Translations under genes and position numbers: made by a program
Source of the DNA: Enterobacter sp. RHBSTW-00175
GTDB lineage: Bacteria; Pseudomonadota; Gammaproteobacteria; Enterobacterales; Enterobacteriaceae
DNA length: 64,000 bases
Assembly: GCF_013927005.1 (NCBI RefSeq)
Contig: NZ_CP055930.1
Location: 3,534,001 to 3,598,000, forward strand
Direction of reading: 5' to 3'
Notes under the pieces: model-generated
What the model saw: the letters and a program-made list of their open reading frames with translations, nothing else
What the model was told of the DNA's origin: nothing
Databases searched by the model: none
In this document: piece after piece, positions 9,727 to 18,685 of the stretch
Numbering within the stretch: the stretch's first letter is position 1
Layout of the letters: each line of letters begins with the position of its first letter

Positions 9727-9801
9727 TGGCTGGGGTACCTGGATTCGAACCAGGGAATGCCGGTATCAAAAACCGGTGCCTTACCGCTTGGCGATACCCC
9801 A
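9727..9801 (-). tRNA. glnU: tRNA-Gln (UUG)
   Basis: This 75-nt gene with encoded CCA has anticodon TTG and is an identical copy of the gene at 9620; the spacers differ. The two UUG copies complement the two CUG copies downstream. Confidence 0.95.
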
Positions 9802-9824
9802 TCCGTGCAACGCTTACTTGGGAA

Positions 9825-9909
9825 TGGTGCGGGAGGCGAGACTTGAACTCGCACACCTTGCGGCGCCAGAACCTAAATCTGGTGCGTCTACCAATTTCGC
9901 CACTCCCGC
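9825..9909 (-). tRNA. leuW: tRNA-Leu (UAG)
   Basis: This 85-nt class II tRNA with encoded CCA has anticodon TAG, a long variable arm (GCGCCGCAAGGTGT region) and an acceptor GCGGGAG/CTCCCGC. It is the second gene of the operon, as in E. coli. Confidence 0.95.
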
Positions 9910-9917
9910 AAAAAAGA

Positions 9918-9994
9918 TGGTGGCTACGACGGGATTCGAACCTGTGACCCCATCATTATGAGTGATGTGCTCTAACCAACTGAGCTACGTAGCC
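9918..9994 (-). tRNA. metT: Elongator tRNA-Met (CAU)
   Basis: This 77-nt gene with encoded CCA and anticodon CAT is the first gene of the operon, 40 bp from the predicted promoter. Its sequence is identical to the copy at 9527. Confidence 0.95.
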
Positions 9995-10033
9995 ATCTTT
10001 TTTTCGCGTTACCTTATCGGCGTTGCGGGGCGC

Positions 10034-10062
10034 ATTATGCGTATAGACCCTTGCAGCGTCAA
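10034..10062 (-). promoter_or_regulatory. Sigma-70 promoter of the metT-glnX tRNA operon
   Basis: The minus strand shows TTGACG (10057-10062), a 17-bp spacer and CATAAT (10034-10039), followed by the GC-rich discriminator GCGCCCC expected of a stringently controlled stable-RNA promoter. Confidence 0.82.
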
Positions 10063-10178
10063 CACCTTTTTCATCGAAAATAGCCGGAATGTGACTGTTT
10101 GGTTAGGTTGCGAACAGCGTGGCCGAATATTCGGCAATTATTGGTTATGAATCATTTTTGTCCAGCAAAATACAGTGC

Positions 10179-10206
10179 AAAAAAAACAGGCCCCGGAGGG
10201 CCTGTT
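10179..10206 (-). terminator. asnB terminator
   Basis: The minus strand reads AACAGGCCC, TCCG loop, GGGCCTGTT, then a run of eight T. It lies 15 bp after the asnB stop codon. Confidence 0.9.
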
Positions 10207-10220
10207 AGTCATTCAGATGA

Positions 10221-11885
10221 TCATTTATATGCCGACTGGTGAACACCTACAGCACGCCCTGACGGGTCGTTCATGGATTTAAACGATTCGTCCCATTCAA
10301 TCGCTTTAGCGGAAGAACAGGCAACTGACGGGCCACCAGGCACACATTCCGCAGCACTTGGTACCGGGAACAGTTCTTCAAAGATTTCACGGTACAGATA
10401 GGCTTCTTTGGAGCCCGGCGTGTTGTACGGGAAGCGGAAGCTGGCGGTTTCCAGTTGTTGATCGGAAACCTGTTTTGCCGCCACCTCTTTCAGGGTGTCG
10501 ATCCAGCTGTAGCCTACGCCATCAGAGAACTGCTCTTTCTGACGCCACGCAACGCTTGCCGGCAGGTAGGACTCAAAACATTCACGAAGGATATGTTTTT
10601 CCATTTTGCCGTTGCCGCACATTTTATCCTGCGGATTAATACGCATGGCCACGTCGAGGAATTTCTTATCGAGGAACGGCACGCGAGCTTCCACACCCCA
10701 GGCCGACATCGCTTTGTTGGCACGCGCACAGTCAAACATATGCAGCGCCTGAAGTTTGCGGACCGTCTCTTCATGCAACTCTTTGGCATTCGGCGCTTTA
10801 TGGAAGTACAGGTAGCCACCGAATACTTCATCAGAACCTTCGCCAGACAGCACCATCTTAATGCCCATCGCTTTGATCTTACGGGACATCAGGTACATCG
10901 GCGTAGAGGCGCGGATGGTGGTCACATCATAGGTTTCGATGTGATAGATAACATCGCGGATCGCATCCAGGCCTTCCTGCACGGTGAAATGAATTTCGTG
11001 GTGCACAGTCCCGAGGTGGTTTGCCACTTCCTGCGCGGCTTTCAGGTCAGGTGCGCCTTCCAGGCCAACGGCAAAGGAGTGCAGCTGTGGCCACCAGGCT
11101 TCTGAACGCTCCTGATCTTCCACACGACGTGCGGCAAATTTCTTGGTGATGGCGGAAATCACAGAGGAATCCAGACCACCGGAAAGCAGCACGCCGTAAG
11201 GCACGTCTGACATCAGGTGACTTTTAACGGAGTCTTCCAGCGCCTGACGCAGCTCGGCTTTGTCGGTCACGTTGTCTTTCACTGCATCATAGTCGAACCA
11301 GTCGCGCTGGTAGTACTGGCGGATCTCGCCGTCTTTACTCCACAGGTAGCTACCCGCCGGGAACTCTTTAATGGTGCGGCAAACCGGCACCAGGGCTTTC
11401 ATTTCAGAAGCCACGTAGAAGTTACCGTGTTCATCGTGGCCCATATACAGCGGGATAATCCCGATGTGATCGCGGCCAATCAGGTAAGCGTCTTTTTCGC
11501 TGTCATACAGCACGAAGGCGAACATACCTTGCAGGTCGTCCAGAAACTCTGGCCCTTTCTCCTGATACAGCGCGAGGATAACTTCGCAGTCAGAACCGGT
11601 CTGGAAAGCGTAGCGGTCGCCGTATTCGGCGCGCAGCGCCTGATGGTTATAGATTTCACCGTTCACAGCCAGCGCGTGCGTTTTTTTCTCGTTATACAGC
11701 GGCTGTGCGCCCGCGTTGACGTCAACAATAGACAGACGTTCGTGCGCCAGAATCGCTTTATCGCTGGCGTAAACGCCTGACCAGTCCGGGCCGCGATGGC
11801 GCATCAGGCGGGACAGTTCAAGAGCCTTTTTACGCAGTTCGCCCGCGTCAGTTTTAATATCCAGCACGCCAAAAATTGAACACAT
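10221..11885 (-). CDS. asnB: Asparagine synthetase B (glutamine-hydrolysing)
   Basis: AsnB is a 554-aa enzyme that makes asparagine from aspartate, ATP and glutamine. It starts MCSIFGVLDIK; the Cys after the initiator Met is the class II amidotransferase nucleophile, which fixes the start and excludes a 25-residue upstream extension. The synthetase domain shows the PP-loop LLSGGLDSSVISA near residue 230 and VLSGEGSDEVFGGY. It is a single gene with its own terminator, downstream of nagD and separated from it by about 250 bp. Confidence 0.98.
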   Translation of the reverse strand: MCSIFGVLDIKTDAGELRKKALELSRLMRHRGPDWSGVYASDKAILAHERLSIVDVNAGAQPLYNEKKTHALAVNGEIYNHQALRAEYGDRYAFQTGSDCEVILALYQEKGPEFLDDLQGMFAFVLYDSEKDAYLIGRDHIGIIPLYMGHDEHGNFYVASEMKALVPVCRTIKEFPAGSYLWSKDGEIRQYYQRDWFDYDAVKDNVTDKAELRQALEDSVKSHLMSDVPYGVLLSGGLDSSVISAITKKFAARRVEDQERSEAWWPQLHSFAVGLEGAPDLKAAQEVANHLGTVHHEIHFTVQEGLDAIRDVIYHIETYDVTTIRASTPMYLMSRKIKAMGIKMVLSGEGSDEVFGGYLYFHKAPNAKELHEETVRKLQALHMFDCARANKAMSAWGVEARVPFLDKKFLDVAMRINPQDKMCGNGKMEKHILRECFESYLPASVAWRQKEQFSDGVGYSWIDTLKEVAAKQVSDQQLETASFRFPYNTPGSKEAYLYREIFEELFPVPSAAECVPGGPSVACSSAKAIEWDESFKSMNDPSGRAVGVHQSAYK

Positions 11886-12105
11886 AACCTTCTCCGTTAA
11901 CCCTGTTGCTTTGTAATGTTGCTTGCTTATGAAAATGCCGCAAAGGGGGATGGCGCGCAAGGGTTTTACGGGGTAAAACGGAAATAGTGCAATGGCGATT
12001 GACGAATGTTGAAAAAAGAGTATGTCCTGAACGCTTTTATTGATGATTATGCAATGAATGATGATTTTTGTTAGATGGTACTGTGTTTATCAGGGCCAAA
12101 AATGA

Positions 12106-12131
12106 AAAACCACGCCCTGAGGCGTGGTTTT
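12106..12131 (-). terminator. Terminator of the nagBACD operon
   Basis: AACCACGCC/GGCGTGGTT stem with a 4-base loop is followed by TTTTTCATTTTT on the minus strand, just after the nagD stop codon. The roughly 220 bp from here to asnB show no gene. Confidence 0.82.
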
Positions 12132-12134
12132 GAG

Positions 12135-12887
12135 TCAGATGACATCAATTTCATCGACAGAGGGGTAAATCCAGCTCGGCCGGAACGGCATGGAGTCGAT
12201 ATCGTCGAGTGTGGATACACCGGATAGTACGAGGATCGTCTCAAGACCGGCCTGGAAACCGGCCAGAATGTCGGTACGCAGGTTATCACCCACAATCACG
12301 GTCTGCTCGGAATGCGCCTGCATTTTGTTCAGTGCAGCGCGGATGATCCACGGGCTCGGTTTACCGACAACAAACGGTTTCCGGCCAGAGATTTTTTCGA
12401 TACCGGCACACAGCGCCCCGCAGGCCGGATAAAAACCACGGCCGTGGGTATCCGGGTTGGTTGCGATAAAGCGCGCACCGTTGGCGACAAAGTACGCTGC
12501 TTTATGCATCATCTCCCAGTTAAAGGAGCGCGTTTCACCCACAATCACGAAGTCCGGGTTCACATCAGTAATGGTAAAGCCCGCTTTATACAACTCGTGG
12601 ATCAGCGCGCCTTCGCCCACCACGTAGGCTTTTTTCCCTTCCTGACGTTTCAGAAAATCAGCCGTTGCCATTGCCGAGGTATAAAACACAGTGTCCGGTA
12701 CGTCGACACCCGCTGTAGCAAAACGGTTTGCCAAATCCTGACCTGTCTGGGAAGGGTAGTTCGTGAGAAGAACCAGTGGCATTCCTTTGTCGATGATGCG
12801 GTGTAAAAACTCCGCAGCACCCGGCACGGCAACGTTGTCGTGCATCAGCACGCCGTCGATATCACAAATTACATTCTTAATGGTCAT
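12135..12887 (-). CDS. nagD: HAD-family UMP phosphatase NagD (UmpH)
   Basis: NagD is a 250-aa HAD hydrolase with the nucleophile motif VICDIDGVL at residues 6-14, LLTNYPSQ (motif II) and VGDNLRTDI (motif IV). E. coli NagD/UmpH dephosphorylates UMP and other nucleotides; its link to amino sugars is only through the operon. ATG at 12887 (MTIKNVICD) is preferred over a TTG two codons upstream, by comparison with E. coli. Confidence 0.97.
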   Translation of the reverse strand: MTIKNVICDIDGVLMHDNVAVPGAAEFLHRIIDKGMPLVLLTNYPSQTGQDLANRFATAGVDVPDTVFYTSAMATADFLKRQEGKKAYVVGEGALIHELYKAGFTITDVNPDFVIVGETRSFNWEMMHKAAYFVANGARFIATNPDTHGRGFYPACGALCAGIEKISGRKPFVVGKPSPWIIRAALNKMQAHSEQTVIVGDNLRTDILAGFQAGLETILVLSGVSTLDDIDSMPFRPSWIYPSVDEIDVI

Positions 12888-12932
12888 GGACAATCCGACA
12901 TCAAAAAAAGAAGGCGTTACTATAAGATCCGA

Positions 12933-14153
12933 TCAGGATTCCAGCAAATGTTGCAGCAGGATCCCGTTAAGCATGGCGCGTTTTACCAGCGCGAAAGCAC
13001 CAATCGCTGAGCGGTGATCCAGCGTTGAGCGTACCACCGGCAGGTTCTGGCGGAACGCTTTCAGCGCCTGGGTGTTAATACAGCCTTCAATAGCCGGTAA
13101 TAACACTTTTTCTGCTTCTACGATTTCGCCCGCGATCACCACTTTTTGCGGGTTAAACAGGTTGATGGCAATGGCAATGGTTTTACCCAGGTGGCGTCCA
13201 ACCTGTTCGATAACTTCACAGGCCAGCGCGTCGCCTTTGTTGGCGGCTTTGCAAATTGCGCCAATTTTGCAGTCGTCGAGGGTCACACGGCTTTGGTAGC
13301 CCTGTTCAAGTAAGTGACGGACCCGATGTTCTATCGCGGCATTGGCGGCGATAGTTTCAAGGCAGCCGAAATTACCGCAGTGGCAGCGCTCGCCAAGCGG
13401 CTCAACCTGAATGTGGCCAATCTCGCCAACGTTACCGTTGCGGCCAATAAAAATGCGACCATTAGAGATAATACCTGCGCCCGTACCACGGTGAACACGC
13501 ACCAGAATAGAGTCTTCGCAGTCCTGACTCGCACCAAAATAGTGCTCTGCCAGCGCCAGAGAACGAATGTCATGGCCGACGAAGCAGGTCACTTTAAAGC
13601 GTTTTTCCAGCGCCTTGACCAGCCCCCAGTTCTCTACCTGAATATGTGGCATATAGCGAATCACACCACTTTCGGGATCGACCAGACCCGGCAGGATTAC
13701 CGAAATAGCAATCAGCTCGCGGATCTTGCGCTGACAGGTTTCAATAAATTGCGCGATGGTATTAAGCAGCGCATGCTCAAGCGTTTCCTGGGTGCGTTCC
13801 GGCAGCGGATAATGTTCTTCGGCAATGGCTTTACTGCTCAGATCGTAGAGCGTAAGCGTGGTGTCATGACGGCCAAGGCGGACGCCAATAGCCTGGAAAT
13901 TGCGGGTTTCGGTAACAATGGAGATAGCGCGGCGGCCCCCGGTGGAGGCCTGCTGATCGACTTCTTTTATCAGGCCGCGCTCAATAAGCTGACGTGTAAT
14001 TTTTGTCACACTGGCAGGAGCAAGCTGGCTTTGTTCGGCTATCTGAATACGTGAGATTGGCCCGTGCTGGTCAATCAGGCGATAAACTGCCGCGCTGTTA
14101 AGTTGTTTAACGAGATCGACATTACCGATTTGAGCTTGTCCGCCTGGTGTCAT
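12933..14153 (-). CDS. nagC: NagC, GlcNAc-6-phosphate-responsive repressor
   Basis: NagC is a 406-aa ROK-family regulator. The N-terminal winged helix-turn-helix (about residues 20-75, GPISRIQIAEQSQLAPASVTK) is followed by the sugar-binding ROK domain with the zinc motif CHCGNFGCLE near residue 255. It represses nagBACD, nagE and chiPQ and is relieved by GlcNAc-6-P made by NagE. Two matching operators lie at 16265-16287 and 16360-16380. It sits 8 bp downstream of nagA. Confidence 0.98.
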   Translation of the reverse strand: MTPGGQAQIGNVDLVKQLNSAAVYRLIDQHGPISRIQIAEQSQLAPASVTKITRQLIERGLIKEVDQQASTGGRRAISIVTETRNFQAIGVRLGRHDTTLTLYDLSSKAIAEEHYPLPERTQETLEHALLNTIAQFIETCQRKIRELIAISVILPGLVDPESGVIRYMPHIQVENWGLVKALEKRFKVTCFVGHDIRSLALAEHYFGASQDCEDSILVRVHRGTGAGIISNGRIFIGRNGNVGEIGHIQVEPLGERCHCGNFGCLETIAANAAIEHRVRHLLEQGYQSRVTLDDCKIGAICKAANKGDALACEVIEQVGRHLGKTIAIAINLFNPQKVVIAGEIVEAEKVLLPAIEGCINTQALKAFRQNLPVVRSTLDHRSAIGAFALVKRAMLNGILLQHLLES

Positions 14154-14161
14154 ACTTTTAC

Positions 14162-15310
14162 TTACTCAGTGACGACCTCGTTACCATTAACGATGGTCTT
14201 AATAATTTTATATTCGTGTGTGAACGCTGTCAGGTTTGCAATCATACCTGGCGCAATCCCACCGAGTTGTTTATCCACGCCCATTGCGCGAGCCGGATAA
14301 AGTGTTGCCATGCGTAGCACTTCATCAAGCGCGATACCGCAATGTTCAACCAGGTTACGCACCCCTTCGATCATTGTCAGCGCAGAGCCACTCAGCGTGC
14401 CGTTTTCGTCCACACACAGTCCATTGCGGTAGTATATTGTTTTACCAGCAAAAATGAACTGGTCAATATTTGCCCCTGCCGGTGCAGTTGCATCCGTTAC
14501 CAGACACAGCTTATCGCCTTTCAGACGCTTGGCATTACGGATGTTGGTGTAATCGACGTGTAACCCATCGGCAATAATACCGCAGTAAACGTCTGGCTCG
14601 TCCAGAATCGCGCCGACCAGACCCGGTTCACGGCCGGTAATGTATGGCATGGCGTTATAAAGATGGGTCGCAAAGGTAATGCCTGCACGGAAGCCGATTT
14701 TAGCTTCTTTCACTGTGGCATTAGAGTGGCCGGCAGACACCACAATCCCGGCCGCAGCCAGTTTGCTGATAACCTCTGGCCCGGTCATTTCAGGTGCCAG
14801 CGTCACTTTGGTGATCACATCGGCGTTGGCGCACATGTAATCGACCAGCTCGGCATCCGGTTTGCGCACATAATCCGGGTTATGCGTGCCTTTCTTGACC
14901 ATATTCAGCCACGGCCCTTCAAGGTGCAGACCCAGTGCCTGATTAGGATATTTTGCCAGGTACTCGCGCATCACGCGGATACCTTTTTTCATCAGTTCAT
15001 CGCTGCTGGTGATAAGCGTTGGCAGATAGCTGGTGCAGCCCGATTTCTCATTGGCTTTTTGCATGATTTCCAGCGTTTCAACGGTCACTGCTTCTGCTGT
15101 GTCGTTAAACTGCACACCGCCGCAGCCGTTAAGCTGAACATCGATAAAACCGGGGGAGATAATTGCTCCATTGAGTGAGCGTTGTTCAATCTCCGGCGGC
15201 AGTTCAGCCAACGGACAGATACGTTCAATCAGGCCATTCGCGATAACAATCGCGTGGTCATCCAGAATTTCATGGCCGGTATAAATCCGACCGTGGGTTA
15301 AAGCGTACAT
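14162..15310 (-). CDS. nagA: N-acetylglucosamine-6-phosphate deacetylase
   Basis: NagA is a 382-aa amidohydrolase that converts GlcNAc-6-P to GlcN-6-P plus acetate. Metal and substrate residues are visible in [24 protein letters not shown] and VTDATAPAG (catalytic Asp). The start [12 protein letters not shown] was chosen; a 13-residue upstream extension would run into the intercistronic hairpin and is not in homologues. Confidence 0.98.
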   Translation of the reverse strand: MYALTHGRIYTGHEILDDHAIVIANGLIERICPLAELPPEIEQRSLNGAIISPGFIDVQLNGCGGVQFNDTAEAVTVETLEIMQKANEKSGCTSYLPTLITSSDELMKKGIRVMREYLAKYPNQALGLHLEGPWLNMVKKGTHNPDYVRKPDAELVDYMCANADVITKVTLAPEMTGPEVISKLAAAGIVVSAGHSNATVKEAKIGFRAGITFATHLYNAMPYITGREPGLVGAILDEPDVYCGIIADGLHVDYTNIRNAKRLKGDKLCLVTDATAPAGANIDQFIFAGKTIYYRNGLCVDENGTLSGSALTMIEGVRNLVEHCGIALDEVLRMATLYPARAMGVDKQLGGIAPGMIANLTAFTHEYKIIKTIVNGNEVVTE

Positions 15311-15334
15311 AACGACCCCCGGTTTAAAAATGCG

Positions 15335-15358
15335 ACCGCCTCTTCGCAAAGAGGCGGT
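15335..15358 (-). other. Intercistronic hairpin between nagB and nagA
   Basis: Perfect 10-bp stem ACCGCCTCTT/AAGAGGCGGT with a 4-base loop lies 7 bp after the nagB stop. The minus strand continues GCATTTTTAAA, so it could act as an attenuator lowering nagACD relative to nagB, or protect the nagB mRNA end. Confidence 0.65.
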
Positions 15359-15365
15359 TATTCAA

Positions 15366-16166
15366 TTACAGACCTTTGATGTTCTCAGCTTCTAACTCGT
15401 TGAAGTATTTCAGCGTCTTCACTTTCAGTTCCATGGTGGATGGTTCGTCACACACAATAACTGATTTCGGATGCAGTTGGAGGCAACTGATTGTCCACAT
15501 GTGGTTAACGTTGCCTTCAACGGCCGCCTGGAGCGCCTGCGCTTTCACGCCGCCCAGCACCAGAATCATCACTTCTTCGGCATCCAGCAGGGTGCCCACG
15601 CCAACGGTCAGGGCGTACTTTGGAACCTGGTTAACATCGCCGTCAAAGAAGCGTGAGTTTGCCACGCGAGTGTCATGGGTCAGCGTTTTAATACGCGTAC
15701 GGGAAGCCAGGGAAGATGCGGGTTCGTTGAACGCGATATGCCCATCGTTACCTACGCCACCCATGAACAGGTGGATTTTACCGTATGCGCGGATTTTTTC
15801 TTCGTACTGACGGCATTCCGCATCAATATCAGGCGCGTTTCCATTCAGCAGGTTAATATTTTCAGCAGGGATATCAACGTGATCAAAGAAGTTGCGGTGC
15901 ATGAAGCTGTGATAGCTCTCAGGATGTTCCTTTGGCAGGCCAACATATTCATCCATGTTGAAGGTGACAACATGTTTGAAGCTAACCTGGCCCGCTTTGT
16001 GCATTTCAACTAATGCTTTGTACGCAGTCAGCGGCGTGCCGCCAGTCGGAAGACCAAGAACGAAAGGACGATCGGCGGTTGGTTTGAACGCATTAATGCG
16101 GTTAACGATATGACGAGCGGCCCATTTACCGACTTGTTCAGCTGTTGCCAGGGGAATCAGTCTCAT
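15366..16166 (-). CDS. nagB: Glucosamine-6-phosphate deaminase
   Basis: NagB is a 266-aa hexameric enzyme that turns GlcN-6-P into fructose-6-P plus ammonia and is allosterically activated by GlcNAc-6-P. Catalytic residues are visible in FNMDEYVGL (Asp72) and [13 protein letters not shown] (His143, Glu148). The length equals E. coli NagB. It is the first gene of nagBACD and divergent from nagE across 326 bp. Confidence 0.98.
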   Translation of the reverse strand: MRLIPLATAEQVGKWAARHIVNRINAFKPTADRPFVLGLPTGGTPLTAYKALVEMHKAGQVSFKHVVTFNMDEYVGLPKEHPESYHSFMHRNFFDHVDIPAENINLLNGNAPDIDAECRQYEEKIRAYGKIHLFMGGVGNDGHIAFNEPASSLASRTRIKTLTHDTRVANSRFFDGDVNQVPKYALTVGVGTLLDAEEVMILVLGGVKAQALQAAVEGNVNHMWTISCLQLHPKSVIVCDEPSTMELKVKTLKYFNELEAENIKGL

Positions 16167-16264
16167 TGTTCACCTCTAGAGTTAAAGTAAAAAAGTGGGC
16201 GGATGATTACTGGAGCCTGAACTAAGCGTAACCTGGAACCTTTCAGGCCGGATCAATCCGTCTT

Positions 16265-16287
16265 GATTTTTTGAATGATAAAATAAG
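16265..16287. promoter_or_regulatory. NagC operator for nagB
   Basis: GATTTTTTGAATGATAAAAT and flank: the minus strand reads TTATTTTATCATTC, as at the known E. coli nagB operator. Its centre is 94 bp from that of the nagE operator, about nine helical turns, the spacing needed for NagC looping. Confidence 0.82.
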
Positions 16288-16330
16288 TTTTCGCTGTTAG
16301 CCAGTGAAAGGGAGGGTTAATAACGATATT

Positions 16331-16347
16331 TGGTGACAAAAATCACA
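16331..16347. promoter_or_regulatory. CRP site between nagB and nagE
   Basis: GGTGA-6-TCACA (TGGTGACAAAAATCACA) matches the CRP consensus except for one base and lies between the two NagC operators, as in E. coli where CRP activates both nagE and nagB. Confidence 0.78.
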
Positions 16348-16359
16348 AAAAGTACGTAT

Positions 16360-16380
16360 TTAATTTGCGATACGAATTAA
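16360..16380. promoter_or_regulatory. NagC operator for nagE
   Basis: Perfect dyad TTAATT-9-AATTAA with centre TGCGATACG lies 112 bp upstream of the nagE start, and is the high-affinity nagE operator type. Confidence 0.85.
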
Positions 16381-16492
16381 TTTTTCACACACTCAGAATG
16401 CCAGTGAATCATCAACCATATGTATAGGTTAATGACACAATAAAAACACAGCTGAGAACGTGCCTTAAACGGGGTCTCATAGGGGGAAGAAA

Positions 16493-18514
16493 GTGAGTAT
16501 TCTAGGTTATTTACAAAAGGTTGGTCGCGCACTGATGGTGCCGGTCGCCACTCTGCCTGCAGCAGCGATATTAATGGGTATCGGTTACTGGATTGACCCG
16601 ATAAGTTGGGGCGGTGATAACGCTCTGGCGGCACTGTTTATCAAATCGGGCGCCGCCATTATCGAACACATGTCAGTCCTGTTCGCGATTGGTGTGGCTT
16701 ATGGTATGTCCAAAGATAAAGACGGTGCAGCTGCGCTGACCGGCTTTGTCGGTTTCCTGGTGTTAACCACCCTCTGCTCCCCAGCAGCAGTGTCCATGAT
16801 TCAGAAAATCCCTCTGGATCAGGTTCCCGCCGCATTCGGGAAAATTGAAAACCAGTTCGTGGGTATCCTCGTCGGTATCATCTCTGCTGAACTGTACAAC
16901 CGCTTCAGTGGCGTTGAGCTGCCAAAAGCGCTGTCCTTCTTCAGCGGTCGCCGTCTGGTGCCGATCCTGACCTCCTTCCTGATGATTGTTGTGGCATTCA
17001 TCATGATGTACATCTGGCCGGTTATCTTTGATGGTCTGGTGAACTTCGGTGAGCACATTCAGAAACTGGGTTCTGTCGGTGCGGGCGTGTATGCGTTCTT
17101 CAACCGTCTGTTGATCCCGGTTGGTCTGCACCACGCGCTGAACTCCGTATTCTGGTTTGACGTTGCGGGTATTAACGATATCCCTAACTTCCTGGGTGGC
17201 GCACAGTCCATCGAAGCAGGTAAAGCGGTTGTGGGTATCACCGGTCGTTACCAGGCGGGCTTCTTCCCAATCATGATGTTCGGCCTGCCGGGTGCAGCGC
17301 TGGCTATCTACCACTGCGCGCGTCCAGAGAACAAAGCGAAAGTGCTGGGTATCATGATGGCGGGTGCGTTCGCAGCCTTCTTCACCGGTATCACCGAGCC
17401 GCTCGAATTCTCCTTCATGTTCGTGGCACCAGTACTGTATGTGATCCACGCTGTGCTGACCGGTATCTCTGTGTTTATCGCGGCAAGCATGCACTGGATT
17501 GCGGGCTTTGGCTTCAGTGCGGGTCTGGTGGATATGGTGCTTTCTTCCCGTAATCCGCTGGCAACCCACTGGTGGATGCTGATCCCACAAGGTCTGGTGT
17601 TCTTCGCTATCTACTACGTGGTGTTCCGTTTCACTATCACCAAATTCAACCTGATGACTCCGGGTCGTGAACTGGCCGTGGCCGGTAGCGAAGCGGATGG
17701 TCAGGATGTGAATGTGAGTGGTGCTCAGGATCAGGACGTATCAGGTCTGGCGCGTCAGTACATTGCCGCTGTCGGCGGTTCTGACAACCTGACCGGCATT
17801 GATGCCTGTATCACCCGTCTGCGTCTGAACGTAAAAGACTCTTCCCTGGTGAACGAAGCGCTGGCAAAACGCCTGGGCGCGTCCGGTGTTATCCGCCTGA
17901 ACAAAACCAGCGTGCAGATTATCGTTGGCTTCGTAGCAGAAAAAATTGCTAACGCCATGAAAACCACCGGGCCGGTAGCGGCAGCAGCAACTTCTGCTCC
18001 AGCAGCAGCAGCGCCAGCAGCGGCAAAACCTCAGGCTGTACCAAATGCAACCACCATTGCTGCACTGGTTTCCCCAGTGACCGGTGAAGTGGTTGCCATT
18101 GAGCAGGTTCCTGACGAAGCCTTCGCCAGCAAAGCTGTCGGCGACGGTGTGGCGGTGAAACCAACGGAAAAAACCGTGGTATCTCCGGCAGCCGGTACGA
18201 TTGTGAAAATCTTCAACACCAACCACGCGTTCTGCCTTGAAACTGAAAAAGGCGCGGAAATCGTCGTCCACATGGGCATCGATACCGTTGCGCTGAACGG
18301 TAAAGGCTTTACCCGCCTGGTGGAAGAGGGTGCAGAAGTGGTCGCAGGCCAGCCGATTCTGGAAATGGATCTGGACTTCCTGAACGCCAACGCGCGCTCG
18401 ATGATAAGCCCGGTTGTTTGCAGCAACATCGACGACTTCAGCGGCCTGGTGCTTCAGGCGAAAGGTCAGGTGGTTGCAGGTCAGACACCACTGTATGAGA
18501 TTAAAGGCAAGTAA
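16493..18514 (+). CDS. nagE: N-acetylglucosamine PTS permease NagE (EIICBA)
   Basis: NagE is a 673-aa PTS protein that imports and phosphorylates GlcNAc. Domain order: EIIC (residues 1 to about 390, about ten membrane helices, GITEPLEFSFMF signature), EIIB (about 415-490, with the phosphorylated Cys in IDACITRLRLNV), an Ala/Pro linker, and EIIA (about 525-673, active His in EIVVHMGIDTVALNGKG). It starts at GTG after AGGGGGAAGAA. EIIB and EIIA are close to E. coli NagE, but EIIC differs strongly from the E. coli/Klebsiella NagE I remember and is also longer. The operon context supports GlcNAc as substrate, but another hexose cannot be excluded. Confidence 0.92.
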   Translation: MSILGYLQKVGRALMVPVATLPAAAILMGIGYWIDPISWGGDNALAALFIKSGAAIIEHMSVLFAIGVAYGMSKDKDGAAALTGFVGFLVLTTLCSPAAVSMIQKIPLDQVPAAFGKIENQFVGILVGIISAELYNRFSGVELPKALSFFSGRRLVPILTSFLMIVVAFIMMYIWPVIFDGLVNFGEHIQKLGSVGAGVYAFFNRLLIPVGLHHALNSVFWFDVAGINDIPNFLGGAQSIEAGKAVVGITGRYQAGFFPIMMFGLPGAALAIYHCARPENKAKVLGIMMAGAFAAFFTGITEPLEFSFMFVAPVLYVIHAVLTGISVFIAASMHWIAGFGFSAGLVDMVLSSRNPLATHWWMLIPQGLVFFAIYYVVFRFTITKFNLMTPGRELAVAGSEADGQDVNVSGAQDQDVSGLARQYIAAVGGSDNLTGIDACITRLRLNVKDSSLVNEALAKRLGASGVIRLNKTSVQIIVGFVAEKIANAMKTTGPVAAAATSAPAAAAPAAAKPQAVPNATTIAALVSPVTGEVVAIEQVPDEAFASKAVGDGVAVKPTEKTVVSPAAGTIVKIFNTNHAFCLETEKGAEIVVHMGIDTVALNGKGFTRLVEEGAEVVAGQPILEMDLDFLNANARSMISPVVCSNIDDFSGLVLQAKGQVVAGQTPLYEIKGK

Positions 18515-18541
18515 TCGCTCCTGAGTAGAGTCTGTGCCTTA

Positions 18542-18574
18542 AGCGGCGGGGGTTATCCTCCGCCGCTTTTTTTT
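18542..18574 (+). terminator. nagE terminator
   Basis: AGCGGCGG...CCGCCGCT stem is followed by eight T, about 30 bp after the nagE stop codon. Confidence 0.88.
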
Positions 18575-18685
18575 GCAGCATTTGCCCCCATTATTTACGT
18601 CCTGGACGTTTTAAAGGGTTGTCACTGCGCCCTGCTTATAAGATCATATGCCGTTATACGTTGTTTACGCTTTGAGGAACCTACG

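Noticed and set aside
9571..9961. Several 60-100 aa frames across the tRNA genes
   Set aside because: They translate tRNA sequence and repeat with the tRNA copies (WLGYLDSNQGMP-type strings are a well-known artefact).
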